DNA from: Clostridia bacterium
Lineage (GTDB): Bacteria > Bacillota > Clostridia > Christensenellales > Aristaeellaceae
Assembly: GCA_030530315.1 (NCBI GenBank)
Contig: JAUMVG010000035.1
Location: 1-35,922 of the forward strand
Length of the DNA stretch: 35,922 nucleotides
Direction: 5' to 3'
The notes below the pieces were generated by a model, which saw only the letters and a program-made list of their open reading frames with translations, did not search any database and had not been told where the DNA came from. The position numbers were made by a program, and so were the translations under genes. Of this stretch, positions 17,395-24,695 are shown piece after piece (position 1 is the first letter of the stretch; every line of letters starts with the position of its first letter).

Positions 17395-17423
17395 ATCTTA
17401 GCCTGTTCGTGTTAATTAATCAA
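17395..17423 (-). promoter_or_regulatory. Promoter of lepA
   Basis: On the minus strand TTGATT (17418-17423), 17 bp and TAAGAT (17395-17400) form a plausible sigma-A promoter 39 bp before the TTG start of lepA. An alternative -10, TATATT, overlaps just downstream. Confidence 0.5.
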
Positions 17424-17436
17424 GCGGCAATCAGGC

Positions 17437-17456
17437 AAGAGGCAACAAGAGGCAAC
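17437..17456 (+). repeat. Two tandem AAGAGGCAAC 10-mers
   Basis: Perfect tandem copies at 17437-17446 and 17447-17456, followed by further GGCAAC/GGGAACAGGCAAC variants to about 17471. They resemble low-complexity intergenic filler and not a coding repeat. Confidence 0.7.
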
Positions 17457-17502
17457 AGGGAACAGGCAACCGTCAGAGTGCCGGGAGGCGGGAACAAGCA
17501 TT

Positions 17503-17524
17503 GGGAATTGAGAATCGAGAATGG
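17503..17524 (+). repeat. Degenerate 7-nt repeat related to the one at 4263-4297
   Basis: GGGAATT, GAGAATC and GAGAATG follow each other. Read on the opposite strand, the repeat at 4263-4297 has the same GGGAATT/GAGAATT units, so both belong to one microsatellite-like family. Confidence 0.55.
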
Positions 17525-17703
17525 CGGGGACAGGTACGGGCAGCAGCGGTCTGCAGGATGCGCCTTTGCATATTGTGTATATTTATGCAATTGCGGCTCA
17601 GTTTTTTCAGCATTTCATTTTTCAAATAAATGCAAAAACAGTGTGTGTGCCCCCGTTTTCGCATAAAATTGCAATTCTTAACATTCGAGTTGGCAGTTTT
17701 CTG

Positions 17704-17732
17704 TTGCGTTTCAAATGGCTTTATTGTATAAT
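17704..17732 (+). promoter_or_regulatory. Promoter of the TAXI TRAP operon
   Basis: TTGCGT (17704-17709), 17 bp and TATAAT (17727-17732) precede the receptor gene. Just after the expected start, GCCGGA-AG-TCCGGC (17746-17759) forms a short palindrome that could be an operator or leader hairpin. Confidence 0.6.
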
Positions 17733-17780
17733 ACAGTCATTACCGGCCGGAAGTCCGGCTGCGAAATGGAGGAAAACACA

Positions 17781-18731
17781 ATGAAGAAGATCGTATCGCT
17801 GATCATCGCGCTGGTCCTGGCGTTCTCCTGCACCGCCGCTCTGGCTGAGCTGACCTTCACCACCGGCGGCACCTCCGGCACCTACTACGCCTACGGCAAC
17901 GTGCTGGCCCAGTTCATCACCAACAATTCTGACGTGGCCGTGACCGCCGTGGCCGGCAACGGCTCCGCCGCCAACATCGACCTGCTGGACATCGGCGACG
18001 CGCAGCTGGGCTTCGTGCAGAACGACGTGGCTGCCTACGCCTACAACGGCGTGCGCTTCGAGCAGTACGAGGGCAACCCCATCGACACCTTCACCGCCCT
18101 GTGCGCGCTGTACACCGAGACCGTGCAGCTGGTCACCTGCAACCCCGACATCAAGTCCGTCGCGGACCTGAAGGGCAAGAACGTGTCCATCGGCTCCCAG
18201 GGCTCCGGCGTGTACTTCAACGCCATGGACTTCTTCGCCGCCTATGACATGACCGAGGCCGACATCAATCCCCAGTACCTCTCCTTCGGCGACTCCGCCG
18301 AGGCCCTGAAGGACGGCAAGATCGACGCCGCGTTCGTCGTGGCCGGCGCGCCCACCCCCGCCGTGGTCGACCTGTGCACCACCAAGGGTGCCTACCTGAT
18401 CGGCCTGGACGACGAGCACGTCGCCAAGCTGCAGGAGATCTCCGCCGCCTACGCCAAGAGCGTCATCCCCGCCGGCACCTATGACGGCATCGACGAGGAC
18501 GTCACCACCGTGGGCATCAAGGCCACCATCATCGCCAACGAAGACGTGACCGAGGACGAGGCCTACACCATCGTCTCCACCATCTTCGAGAACGCGGACG
18601 CCATCACCGAGGCGCATGCCAAGGGCGCGGACCTGGATCTGGAGTACGCCTCCACCTGCGGCCTGCCCTACCATGCCGGCGCCGCCAAGTACTTCGCCGA
18701 GAAGGGCATCGAGGTCGAGGTGGCTGACTAA
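17781..18731 (+). CDS. TAXI-family TRAP transporter solute-binding protein
   Basis: The 316-residue protein begins with a signal peptide (MKKIVSLIIALVLAFSCTAALA) and continues with the TAXI receptor hallmark LTFTTGGTSGTYYAYGN and VTAVAGNGSAANIDLLDIGDAQLGFVQND. Later segments VADLKGKNVSIGSQGSGVYF and KIDAAFVVAGAPTPAV also fit. It should capture a small organic acid or similar ligand outside the membrane and deliver it to the permease encoded next. Cleavage is probably after ALA; the Cys at position 17 does not sit in a good lipobox. ATG at 17781 follows GGAGGA. The ligand cannot be predicted. Confidence 0.9.
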   Translation: MKKIVSLIIALVLAFSCTAALAELTFTTGGTSGTYYAYGNVLAQFITNNSDVAVTAVAGNGSAANIDLLDIGDAQLGFVQNDVAAYAYNGVRFEQYEGNPIDTFTALCALYTETVQLVTCNPDIKSVADLKGKNVSIGSQGSGVYFNAMDFFAAYDMTEADINPQYLSFGDSAEALKDGKIDAAFVVAGAPTPAVVDLCTTKGAYLIGLDDEHVAKLQEISAAYAKSVIPAGTYDGIDEDVTTVGIKATIIANEDVTEDEAYTIVSTIFENADAITEAHAKGADLDLEYASTCGLPYHAGAAKYFAEKGIEVEVAD

Positions 18732-18760
18732 GCCTCCCGCCCCAAAGGCACTCTGATTCA

Positions 18761-18796
18761 AACGGGGCTGCGGTAGGAACCTGCCGCAGCCCCGTT
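18761..18796 (+). terminator. Strong hairpin between TRAP receptor and permease genes
   Basis: AACGGGGCTGCGG (18761-18773) pairs perfectly with CCGCAGCCCCGTT (18784-18796), and the stem can extend inward to 17 pairs with one G-T wobble. There is no long T-run. Placed after a binding-protein gene, it probably stabilises the upstream message or attenuates the downstream one. Confidence 0.65.
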
Positions 18797-18810
18797 CCAA
18801 ACCCGCACCG

Positions 18811-18876
18811 TAGGGACGCCATACATGGCGTCCATTCCCCGTTTTCGGGAGACGCACGGCATGTATGCCGTCCCTA
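18811..18876. repeat. 66-bp nested palindromic element in the TRAP intergenic region
   Basis: TAGGGACG (18811-18818) is inverted as CGTCCCTA (18869-18876), and each end carries its own inner palindrome: GGACGCC/GGCGTCC around ATACAT (18814-18833) and ACGGCATG/TATGCCGT-like (18856-18871). The two halves match as inverted copies at 18 of 20 positions. It resembles small dispersed palindromic units found between genes in gut Firmicutes. Confidence 0.7.
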
Positions 18877-18915
18877 CAGTGACCCACGCATTTCACCCGA
18901 AAGGAGGCCACCCCC

Positions 18916-20931
18916 ATGGCCGATCCCAACCTGCGCGACCCGAACCTGAACGCGCCGGAAATCGACACCTCCACCGGCTCCGCGGCGGATGTCGAAGCCG
19001 TCATGCGCAAGTATGACCGCGAATCGAACACCCGCATCTGGACGGGAACGCCCAAGCTCATCGTCGGCGTCATCCTGGCGGCGTTTTCCCTGTTCTGCAT
19101 TTACGTCACGCTGTTCGCCAACTTCCTGGAGCAGGTGCGCATGACCTCCTTCATGGGACTGGTGATCATCATGGGCTTTTTGACCTACCCCGCCAAGAAG
19201 GGCCACGTCAAGCCCAACACCCTGCCCTGGTACGACATCGTCCTGATGCTGCTCGGCGCGGGCTCGTTCTTCTTCTACGCCTTCAACGCCCACGCGATCC
19301 TAAACATGCGCCTGAAGGAGCTGCTCACCAACCCGCTGTACACCACGGTGGCCGTCGTGGGCATACTGGTGCTGGGCGAGCTGTGCCGACGCAGCGTGGG
19401 CGTGCCGATCCTGTGCGTGGCCATCTTCTTCATCGGCTACACCTTCTTCAACGGCAAGACCCTCTCCCGCACCGCCTATGAGATGTTCTACGGCGACAAC
19501 GGCATCCTGGGCACGCCCGTCAGCGTGTGCTCAAAGTATATCGTCGTGTTCATCATCTTTGGCGCGTTCCTGGAGAAGACGGGCGTCTCCAGCTTCTTCA
19601 TCAATCTGGCCAACAGCCTGACCGGCCGCTTCGCCGGCGGTCCGGCGAAGGTGGCGGTCATCTCCTCCGCGCTGTGCGGCATGGTGTCCGGTTCCTCCGT
19701 GGGCAACACCGTCACCACCGGCTCGGTCACCATCCCGATGATGAAGAAGACCGGCTATAAGTCCGAATTCGCCGGCGCCGTGGAGGCGGCCGCCTCCACC
19801 GGCGGACAGATCATGCCCCCCATCATGGGCGCGGCGGCCTTCCTGATGGCGGACTACCTGGGCATCCCCTATTCCAACATCATCGTGCGCGCCATCGTGC
19901 CCGCGGTGCTGTACTTCCTGGGCATCTTCATCGCCGTGCACCTGGAGGCCAAGAAGCTGGGCCTGAAGGGCATCGACCGGCAGCTGCTGCCCCGGTTCAA
20001 GTCCCTGCTGAAGGACACCTACCTACTGCTGCCGCTGATCGTGCTGATCTACCTGGTGTGCTCCAACACCCGCACGATGCAGTTCTCCGCCGCGGTGGCC
20101 ATCGTCACGGCCATCGTCGTGGGCTTTGTCAACAACCTGACCGGCTACTACAAGCGCGCCGCCGCCAACAACCAGTCCGGCGCGGCGGGCGAGATCCCAG
20201 AGTCCTTCACTCCCAAGACCATCTTCGAAGCCCTGGAGGCCGGCGGGCGCAGCTGCGTCACCGTGGCCGTGGCCTGCGGCATCGCGGGCGTCATCTGCGG
20301 CTGCATCACCGTCACGGGCCTGGCCAACAAGCTGATCAGCGCCATCGTGGGCGTCTCCGGCAACTCCATGCTGCTGGGCCTGTTCCTGACGATGATCTGC
20401 TGCATCGTGCTGGGCATGGGCGTGCCCACCACGGCCACCTACTGCATCATGGCCTCCACCTGTGCCCCGATCCTGATCCAGATGGGCGTTCCGGCCATCG
20501 CGGCCCACTTCTTCGTGTTCTACTACGGCATCGTGGCGGACATCACCCCGCCGGTGGCCCTGGCGGCCTACGCGGGCGCGGCCATCGCCAAGGGCAAGCC
20601 AATGAAGACGGGCGTGACGGCCACGCGGCTGGCCATCGGCGCGTTCATCATCCCCTTCGTGTTCGCCGCCAGCCCCGCGCTGCTGTTCATCGACACCGTG
20701 TGGTACGAGGTCATCCTGATCACCCTCACCGCCACCATCGGCATGGTGGGCGTGGCCGCGGGCCTCTCCGGCTACCTGCTGACCAACATGAACGTGCTGG
20801 AGCGCGTCCTGCTGATCGGCGGCGGCCTGGCGCTGATCGTGCCCGGCACGCTGACCGACTTCATCGGCCTGGGCGTCATCGCCCTGGGCGTGGTGATGCA
20901 GCTGCTCCGCAAGCGCAGCGCCGCGGCCTGA
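18916..20931 (+). CDS. Fused TRAP transporter permease (4TM plus 12TM) of the TAXI type
   Basis: The 671-residue protein has about 60 N-terminal soluble residues and then many membrane helices along its whole length, as expected for fused DctQ- and DctM-like parts of TAXI transporters. Recognisable pieces include AALCGMVSGSSVGNTVTTG-like SSVGNTVTTGSVTIPMMKK, AAASTGGQIMPPIMGAAAF and GMGVPTTATYCIMAS, all typical of the large TRAP subunit. It would use an ion gradient to import the ligand of the receptor encoded upstream. ATG at 18916 follows AGGAGG. The C-terminus is short and basic. Expression may be limited by the intergenic hairpin. Confidence 0.93.
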   Translation: MADPNLRDPNLNAPEIDTSTGSAADVEAVMRKYDRESNTRIWTGTPKLIVGVILAAFSLFCIYVTLFANFLEQVRMTSFMGLVIIMGFLTYPAKKGHVKPNTLPWYDIVLMLLGAGSFFFYAFNAHAILNMRLKELLTNPLYTTVAVVGILVLGELCRRSVGVPILCVAIFFIGYTFFNGKTLSRTAYEMFYGDNGILGTPVSVCSKYIVVFIIFGAFLEKTGVSSFFINLANSLTGRFAGGPAKVAVISSALCGMVSGSSVGNTVTTGSVTIPMMKKTGYKSEFAGAVEAAASTGGQIMPPIMGAAAFLMADYLGIPYSNIIVRAIVPAVLYFLGIFIAVHLEAKKLGLKGIDRQLLPRFKSLLKDTYLLLPLIVLIYLVCSNTRTMQFSAAVAIVTAIVVGFVNNLTGYYKRAAANNQSGAAGEIPESFTPKTIFEALEAGGRSCVTVAVACGIAGVICGCITVTGLANKLISAIVGVSGNSMLLGLFLTMICCIVLGMGVPTTATYCIMASTCAPILIQMGVPAIAAHFFVFYYGIVADITPPVALAAYAGAAIAKGKPMKTGVTATRLAIGAFIIPFVFAASPALLFIDTVWYEVILITLTATIGMVGVAAGLSGYLLTNMNVLERVLLIGGGLALIVPGTLTDFIGLGVIALGVVMQLLRKRSAAA

Positions 20932-20988
20932 AGCCGGCTTTGCCCAAAACAATAATTATCCCACGGCGCAGCCGGGGTTTCAACCTGT

Positions 20989-21020
20989 CAAAAAAGGTCA
21001 CCGGAAGGTGGCCTTTTTTG
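20989..21020 (+). terminator. Rho-independent terminator of the TRAP operon
   Basis: CAAAAAAGG-CACC and GGTG-CCTTTTTTG pair around GGAA with one internal mismatch, ending in six T's. The symmetric A and T runs would let it work on both strands. Confidence 0.85.
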
Positions 21021-21142
21021 AGTTCTTCCGAAAACCCGGGAAATGATAACACCTCAACCGCCCTGCGGGCCACTAACGGGGCCTGACCGGCCCGGCCTTC
21101 TGGCGTTAGCCTATCGTAGCGTCCGAGGGGAGTCAGCCCCAG

Positions 21143-21183
21143 CTTTCCGTGAAGATCCTATTCTTTTGGCTCATCACGGAAAG
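21143..21183. repeat. Inverted repeat with CTTTCCGTGA ends
   Basis: CTTTCCGTGA (21143-21152) and TCACGGAAAG (21174-21183) are perfect inverted copies around 21 nt containing CCTATTCTTTTGG. The same 10-mer recurs at about 21354 and at 35875-35884, and a related ACCGTGAGAGCCTATTCTTTTG lies near 21464. Confidence 0.75.
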
Positions 21184-21243
21184 TTGGGGGTTGCATTGAT
21201 GTAATGGCAGAACATAGCCCTCAATGCCGCAGGGCAACGCAAT

Positions 21244-21318
21244 GTACAGATCCTTCGCTCCGCTCAGGATGACAAACGACGCAATGCTGTCATCCTGAGC
21301 GGAGCGAAGGATCTGTAC
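21244..21318. repeat. 31-bp perfect inverted repeat (GTACAGATCCTTCGCTCC family)
   Basis: The left arm at 21244-21274 and the right arm at 21288-21318 are exact reverse complements around 13 nt. The core CATCCTGAGCGGAGCGAAGG is a motif seen between genes in many bacterial genomes. The structure suggests a REP-like or miniature transposon-derived element. Confidence 0.85.
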
Positions 21319-21392
21319 GAAGCGTCGAGTGGCTGCATTCTGCAAATCCCTCGACTTTCCGTGAAGAACCAGGAATAATGGCGTTTCTGTGC

Positions 21393-21437
21393 TTGGCTCT
21401 CCCCCGTGAGGGGGAGAGCTGGCACGGCGAAACCGTG
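21393..21437. repeat. Double-hairpin repeat (TTGGCTCTCCCCC family)
   Basis: CTCTCCCC/GGGGAGAG (21397-21404 and 21411-21418) and CACGG/CCGTG (21423-21427 and 21433-21437) form two adjacent hairpins, followed by GACTGAGAGGGGGC. This layout matches a dispersed repeat I recognise from gut clostridial genomes. Confidence 0.65.
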
Positions 21438-21553
21438 ACTGAGAGGGGGCATCCCCCAGAAAACCGTGAGAGCCTATTCTTTTGTATAAAACAGGATCGC
21501 CGCGCGAGACGGCACGGCGATCCCTGAAACTTTCCCCCCGGGTCAGCGCGCCA

Positions 21554-21790
21554 GTCCTCGATGGCGCGGAATTCCTTGTCCATCTCCTTGAGCAGCTCGG
21601 GGGTGGCGCCCACCTCGGGGAAGGACAGGACCTTGCGATAGGTCATGCGGTAGCAGAGCTTCATCTGGGGGTTGGTGGTGCTGCCGGGGAAATGCTTCTC
21701 CATGGCTTCCTTGGTCTTCGCGTTGCGAAACAGATCCTTGACCTTGAGGTCGATGGCAGGCGCCTGGACAGGCTCATGCTCTGTCCCCGC
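21554..21790 (-). pseudogene. Orphan C-terminal gene fragment directly after the deacetylase gene
   Basis: The frame reads EPVQAPAIDLKVKDLFRN, then AKTKEAMEKHFPGSTTN, PQMKLCYRMTYRKVLSFPEV and GATPELLKEMDKEFRAIED, which looks like a compact helical domain of a real protein. There is no start codon with a binding site at its head; the first ATG (21703) is inside it. It is in the same frame as the deacetylase and separated from it only by the TAA at 21791-21793. After about 21554 the frame runs into the repeat island. I do not recognise the family. A remnant of a larger lost gene is the simplest reading; a former C-terminal extension of the deacetylase is possible. Confidence 0.5.
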
Positions 21791-22591
21791 TTACAGTGAC
21801 AAGGTCCTGCCGGCGGGCACGGGGATCGGCTTTTCGTCGTTGACCTGGATCCAGCACTCCCTGGCGCTGGGGTTGTAAACAAAGGTGTTGTCCGCCGCGA
21901 ACTGAAGGCGCTTGAAATCGTCCAGGCAGTCCATCAATTCGATGTTGGTGCAGTACCAGATGTCTTCCTGGCCGCCCATGGCCCGGCAGAAGTCCTCGAT
22001 CAGCCGCCAGCCGTCGCCGTTGTCGAACTCATAGCTGTGTCCCCAGACGTACATCAGGTAGAGGTACTGGCGCTTGAACAGCTCCCGGAACTGCTGGCCC
22101 AGGGCCATCAGGTTATGGCTGTGGTGGCAGGTGGCCATCCAGCGCAGCGGGTCCTCCGGCAGCGCAAAGCCGTCCGTAGAACCCACGACCCGGGAATAGC
22201 GTATGCCGCAGGCGGGCAGCAGGGCCTCGATGTCATCGCTCATGGAACCGTTGGGATAGCTCATTCCTCGCACCGGATACCCGGTCAGCGCCTCCAGCGC
22301 CTTCCTGTCCTCCAGCACCTCCTGCGCCACCTCCGGCAGTGGACAGCGGGCGATGGTCGGGTGGGTCACCGTATGGCAAGCCACCTCGTGACCGGCGTAG
22401 AGCGTGGAAACCTCATCCGGGCGTATGTGCCGTTCGTCCCCCAGGAAGCCGCTGTTCAGGTGAAAGGTGCCCCGGATGCCGTAACGGTTGAATATCTCCA
22501 CCAGCCGCCGGTCCTGGGTGCGTCCGTCGTCATAGCTCATGGTCAGCGCCTTGTGCCGGCCTCCGGGATAGCAGCAATAGACCTTGTTCAA
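21791..22591 (-). CDS. Polysaccharide deacetylase (NodB-like), cytosolic
   Basis: The 266-residue protein has NodB motifs: LTMSYDDGRTQD with the paired Asp residues, ACHTVTHP as the H-x3-H metal motif, and GMSYPNGSMSDD as the third motif. It should remove acetyl groups from an acetylated sugar with a divalent metal. No signal peptide is present, so the substrate may be an imported oligosaccharide. I chose the TTG at 22589-22591 because AAAGGAGG lies 7 nt upstream and the conserved region starts right after; the open frame upstream has no such support. A strong promoter is at 22723-22751. The last residues (IPVPAGRTLSL) look like a natural end. Confidence 0.82.
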   Translation of the reverse strand: MNKVYCCYPGGRHKALTMSYDDGRTQDRRLVEIFNRYGIRGTFHLNSGFLGDERHIRPDEVSTLYAGHEVACHTVTHPTIARCPLPEVAQEVLEDRKALEALTGYPVRGMSYPNGSMSDDIEALLPACGIRYSRVVGSTDGFALPEDPLRWMATCHHSHNLMALGQQFRELFKRQYLYLMYVWGHSYEFDNGDGWRLIEDFCRAMGGQEDIWYCTNIELMDCLDDFKRLQFAADNTFVYNPSARECWIQVNDEKPIPVPAGRTLSL

Positions 22592-22722
22592 TGGAAAGCC
22601 TCCTTTGTGTGTAGAGAGCGATCGTTCTGGCGGACGCGCCGCCGCCTGCTGACACGGCATCGCACGGGATCCGCGGTGGATCAGGTCGGTCCCCAAAGTA
22701 TGCGCGAGTTTGCGATGTATTC

Positions 22723-22751
22723 ATTATATAAACAACTTCAAAGGCTGTCAA
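22723..22751 (-). promoter_or_regulatory. Strong promoter of the polysaccharide deacetylase gene
   Basis: On the minus strand TTGACA (22746-22751), 17 bp and TATAAT (22723-22728) are consensus sigma-A elements. The leader to the TTG start is about 125 nt. Confidence 0.8.
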
Positions 22752-22752
22752 T

Positions 22753-22768
22753 CCATCGATGGTATACC
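22753..22768. promoter_or_regulatory. Overlapping palindromes abutting the deacetylase -35 box
   Basis: CCATCGATGG (22753-22762), a perfect 10-bp palindrome with a central CG, overlaps GGTATACC (22761-22768). They sit immediately upstream of the -35 element, a common place for an activator or repressor. Confidence 0.4.
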
Positions 22769-22955
22769 GACATACTTGTGCAGACTCGTGCTCTAATACT
22801 AAGCTTACATTGCTTTTATTTCTGGTTGAACCCATTGTTTCCGGAAACGCTCAGCCAATATGAATCCCCAACACCGCAAGCGTGTAAAAATGCAGACATC
22901 AAACATCAAATAAAACAATCAACAGCACGCCATAGGTCACGCCTCCATCAAAAAA

Positions 22956-22987
22956 CGGACAGGGTGAATGATCTTCTCCCCTGTCCG
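22956..22987. terminator. Bidirectional terminator downstream of araA
   Basis: CGGACAGGG (22956-22964) pairs with CCCTGTCCG (22979-22987). A run of A's lies on the left and a T-rich stretch (TATCTTTTTT) on the right, so it could stop the arabinan operon on the minus strand as well as plus-strand transcription. Confidence 0.7.
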
Positions 22988-23125
22988 GTATATCTTTTTT
23001 CTGCTTTAGATCTTCCCATAGTGTGTTTCTAAAGTCAAGGATGTGCAGTTTCGAGTGCATCGGGCTGCAGTTCAATGCGATTTTCGCGGTGCCGCTTCCC
23101 AATCCACGAGATTGTGACGTCGGCA

Positions 23126-23164
23126 GTCGGCCACAGGCCGACCGACAAACCTGAAGGTTTGTCG
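23126..23164. repeat. Two adjacent palindromes downstream of araA
   Basis: GTCGGCC-ACA-GGCCGAC (23126-23142) is followed directly by CGACAAACCT-GA-AGGTTTGTCG (23143-23164). They lie inside a segment bounded by GTGTTTCTAAA (plus strand, about 23022) and its inverse at the araA stop codon. Confidence 0.65.
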
Positions 23165-23246
23165 CCTTGAAGGTTTGCTGGCGGCAAATCAAGGAAAATC
23201 AACGCGGGTATGCAGTTCGAGGTGCCGAAAATGTATGTTCGGGATT

Positions 23247-24680
23247 TTAGAAACACGCTCTGAGGTCGGCCTCGGTGGTGTCGTCGCCGATGACGATCAA
23301 CTCGGTGCCGGTCAGGTGGGCGAACATGGCGATGTCCTCCCGGGTCAGCGCGGTGGACACCACGCTGTGGTGCGCGCCGCCGGCATAGCACCAGGCCGCG
23401 GTACCGATGCGGAAGTTGGGCTTGTGGCGATACATGATCTGGGCCACGGGCAGCTTCGGCATGGGATGGGGCACCTTCACCAGCTCGATGTCCGCGCAGA
23501 TGATGCGGAAGTGGTCGCCCAGGTCCACCAGGGTCACCTGGATGCCGTCGCCGGTGACGGAGTCGAACACCAGTCGGGCAGGGTCGGCCTTGTTGCCGAT
23601 GCCCAGCGGATGCACCTGGATCTTCGGCTTCGTCGCCGCGAAGGAGGCAGGCACCTCCAGCATGTGGCTGGCCAGCTCCAGCTCGCAGCCGGGGGTCAGG
23701 TCGTAGGTGTAGTCCTCGATGAAGCCCGTCGCGCCGTCCCGGCCCTCGGCCATCTTCATCAGCACCGCTGAGAAGGCGGAGATCTTGTAGTCGCCCTCGG
23801 GGCCGAAGCCCACGCCCTTGGCCATCAGGTTCTGGGCAGCGATGCCCGGCAGCTGGTTCAGGCCGAACAGGTCCTGGAAGGTGTCGGTGAAGGCCTGGCA
23901 CTCGTTCCTCGCCATGAACTTTTCAAAGGCGATCTCGTACTTCGCCTGCTCCCGCACGGCGGCGATGTTGTCGGTGTCCATCACGTACCTGTCGGCGTAT
24001 TCCTGCATCTTGGCCTCGGTCTCCTCCTCGGTGACCTCGCCGGCAATTTTGGCGATCAGACCGATGCCCCAGTACTTGATCTCCCAGCCGTACTTGATCT
24101 CCGCCTCCAGGCGGTTGCCGTCGGTGACGGCCACGTCCCGCATGTTGTTGCCGAAGGTGGCCACCCGCAGGTTGTGGGAGTAATCGATGGCCTTCGCGAC
24201 CTGGGCGAAGCGCCGGATTCCGGCCAGCACGTCCTCGTGCTCATAGTAGCCCGCCACCACCTCGTGGGGGATGCGCAGCTTGGCGAGGATGAAGCCGTAC
24301 TCCCGGTCGCCGTGGGCCGCCTGGTTCAGGTTCATGAAGTCCATGTCGATCTCGCCGTAGGGAAGCTTTTCGTTGGCCTGGGTGTGCAGGTGCAGCAGGG
24401 GCTTGCGCAGCAGCTGCAGGCCCTTGATCCACATCTTGGCCGGGGAGAAGGTGTGCATCCAGGTGATTACGCCCACGCAATCGTCGTCGTCCATGGCCCG
24501 GCGCATGTCCTCCACACAGATGCGGGAGGTCTCCACCGTGGGCAGCAGTTCAAAGGCAATGGTGTCGCCCAGCTTTTCATTGAAGAAATCCACCATCCGC
24601 GCGCAGTCCTCGGCCACCTGGCGCAGGCACTCCGCGCCGTAGAGATCCTGAGAACCGGGGATAAAGTACAGCTTTTTCAT
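23247..24680 (-). CDS. araA: L-arabinose isomerase
   Basis: The 477-residue enzyme converts L-arabinose to L-ribulose in the cytosol. It starts KKLYFIPGSQDLYG, contains GVITWMHTFSPAKMWI and the metal and active-site pieces GFGPEGDYK, FIEDYTYDL, ASHMLEV and GGAHHSVV, matching the Glu, Glu, His and His used by E. coli AraA. I prefer the ATG at 24678-24680, 9 nt from GGAGG; the ATG at 24686 is only 3 nt away. It is the last gene of the arabinan operon, directly behind the intracellular GH43. Its TAA stop lies at the edge of a repeat segment. No ribulokinase or epimerase gene is present nearby. Confidence 0.95.
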   Translation of the reverse strand: MKKLYFIPGSQDLYGAECLRQVAEDCARMVDFFNEKLGDTIAFELLPTVETSRICVEDMRRAMDDDDCVGVITWMHTFSPAKMWIKGLQLLRKPLLHLHTQANEKLPYGEIDMDFMNLNQAAHGDREYGFILAKLRIPHEVVAGYYEHEDVLAGIRRFAQVAKAIDYSHNLRVATFGNNMRDVAVTDGNRLEAEIKYGWEIKYWGIGLIAKIAGEVTEEETEAKMQEYADRYVMDTDNIAAVREQAKYEIAFEKFMARNECQAFTDTFQDLFGLNQLPGIAAQNLMAKGVGFGPEGDYKISAFSAVLMKMAEGRDGATGFIEDYTYDLTPGCELELASHMLEVPASFAATKPKIQVHPLGIGNKADPARLVFDSVTGDGIQVTLVDLGDHFRIICADIELVKVPHPMPKLPVAQIMYRHKPNFRIGTAAWCYAGGAHHSVVSTALTREDIAMFAHLTGTELIVIGDDTTEADLRACF

Positions 24681-24695
24681 ATCCATTGTCCTCCA

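Larger units (their letters stand above)
17357..17780. other. Divergent intergenic region between lepA and the TRAP receptor gene
   Basis: It holds the lepA promoter, tandem 10-mers (17437-17456), a degenerate 7-nt repeat (17503-17524) and the TRAP promoter. Two overlapping short open frames on the plus strand (from 17358 and 17521) have no family resemblance and cross repeats, so I do not call genes here. Confidence 0.55.
20932..21553. other. Repeat-rich intergenic region
   Basis: After the TRAP terminator this region of about 620 bp holds at least three palindromic repeat families (21143-21183, 21244-21318, 21393-21437) and no gene I can support. Open frames crossing it translate the repeats themselves. 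Confidence 0.65.
22592..23246. other. Intergenic region between the deacetylase and araA
   Basis: It contains the deacetylase leader and promoter, palindromes next to that promoter, about 190 bp without recognised content (22769-22955), a terminator hairpin, and a repeat segment (23022-23246) ending at the araA stop codon. No gene is supported. Confidence 0.6.

Noticed and set aside
17358-17784. Small plus-strand genes between lepA and the TRAP receptor
   Set aside because: They overlap each other, the lepA promoter and repeats, and show no ribosome binding site or recognisable sequence.
21133-21703. Small minus-strand genes in the repeat island
   Set aside because: Most of their translation comes from palindromic repeats; only the segment 21554-21790 looks protein-like.
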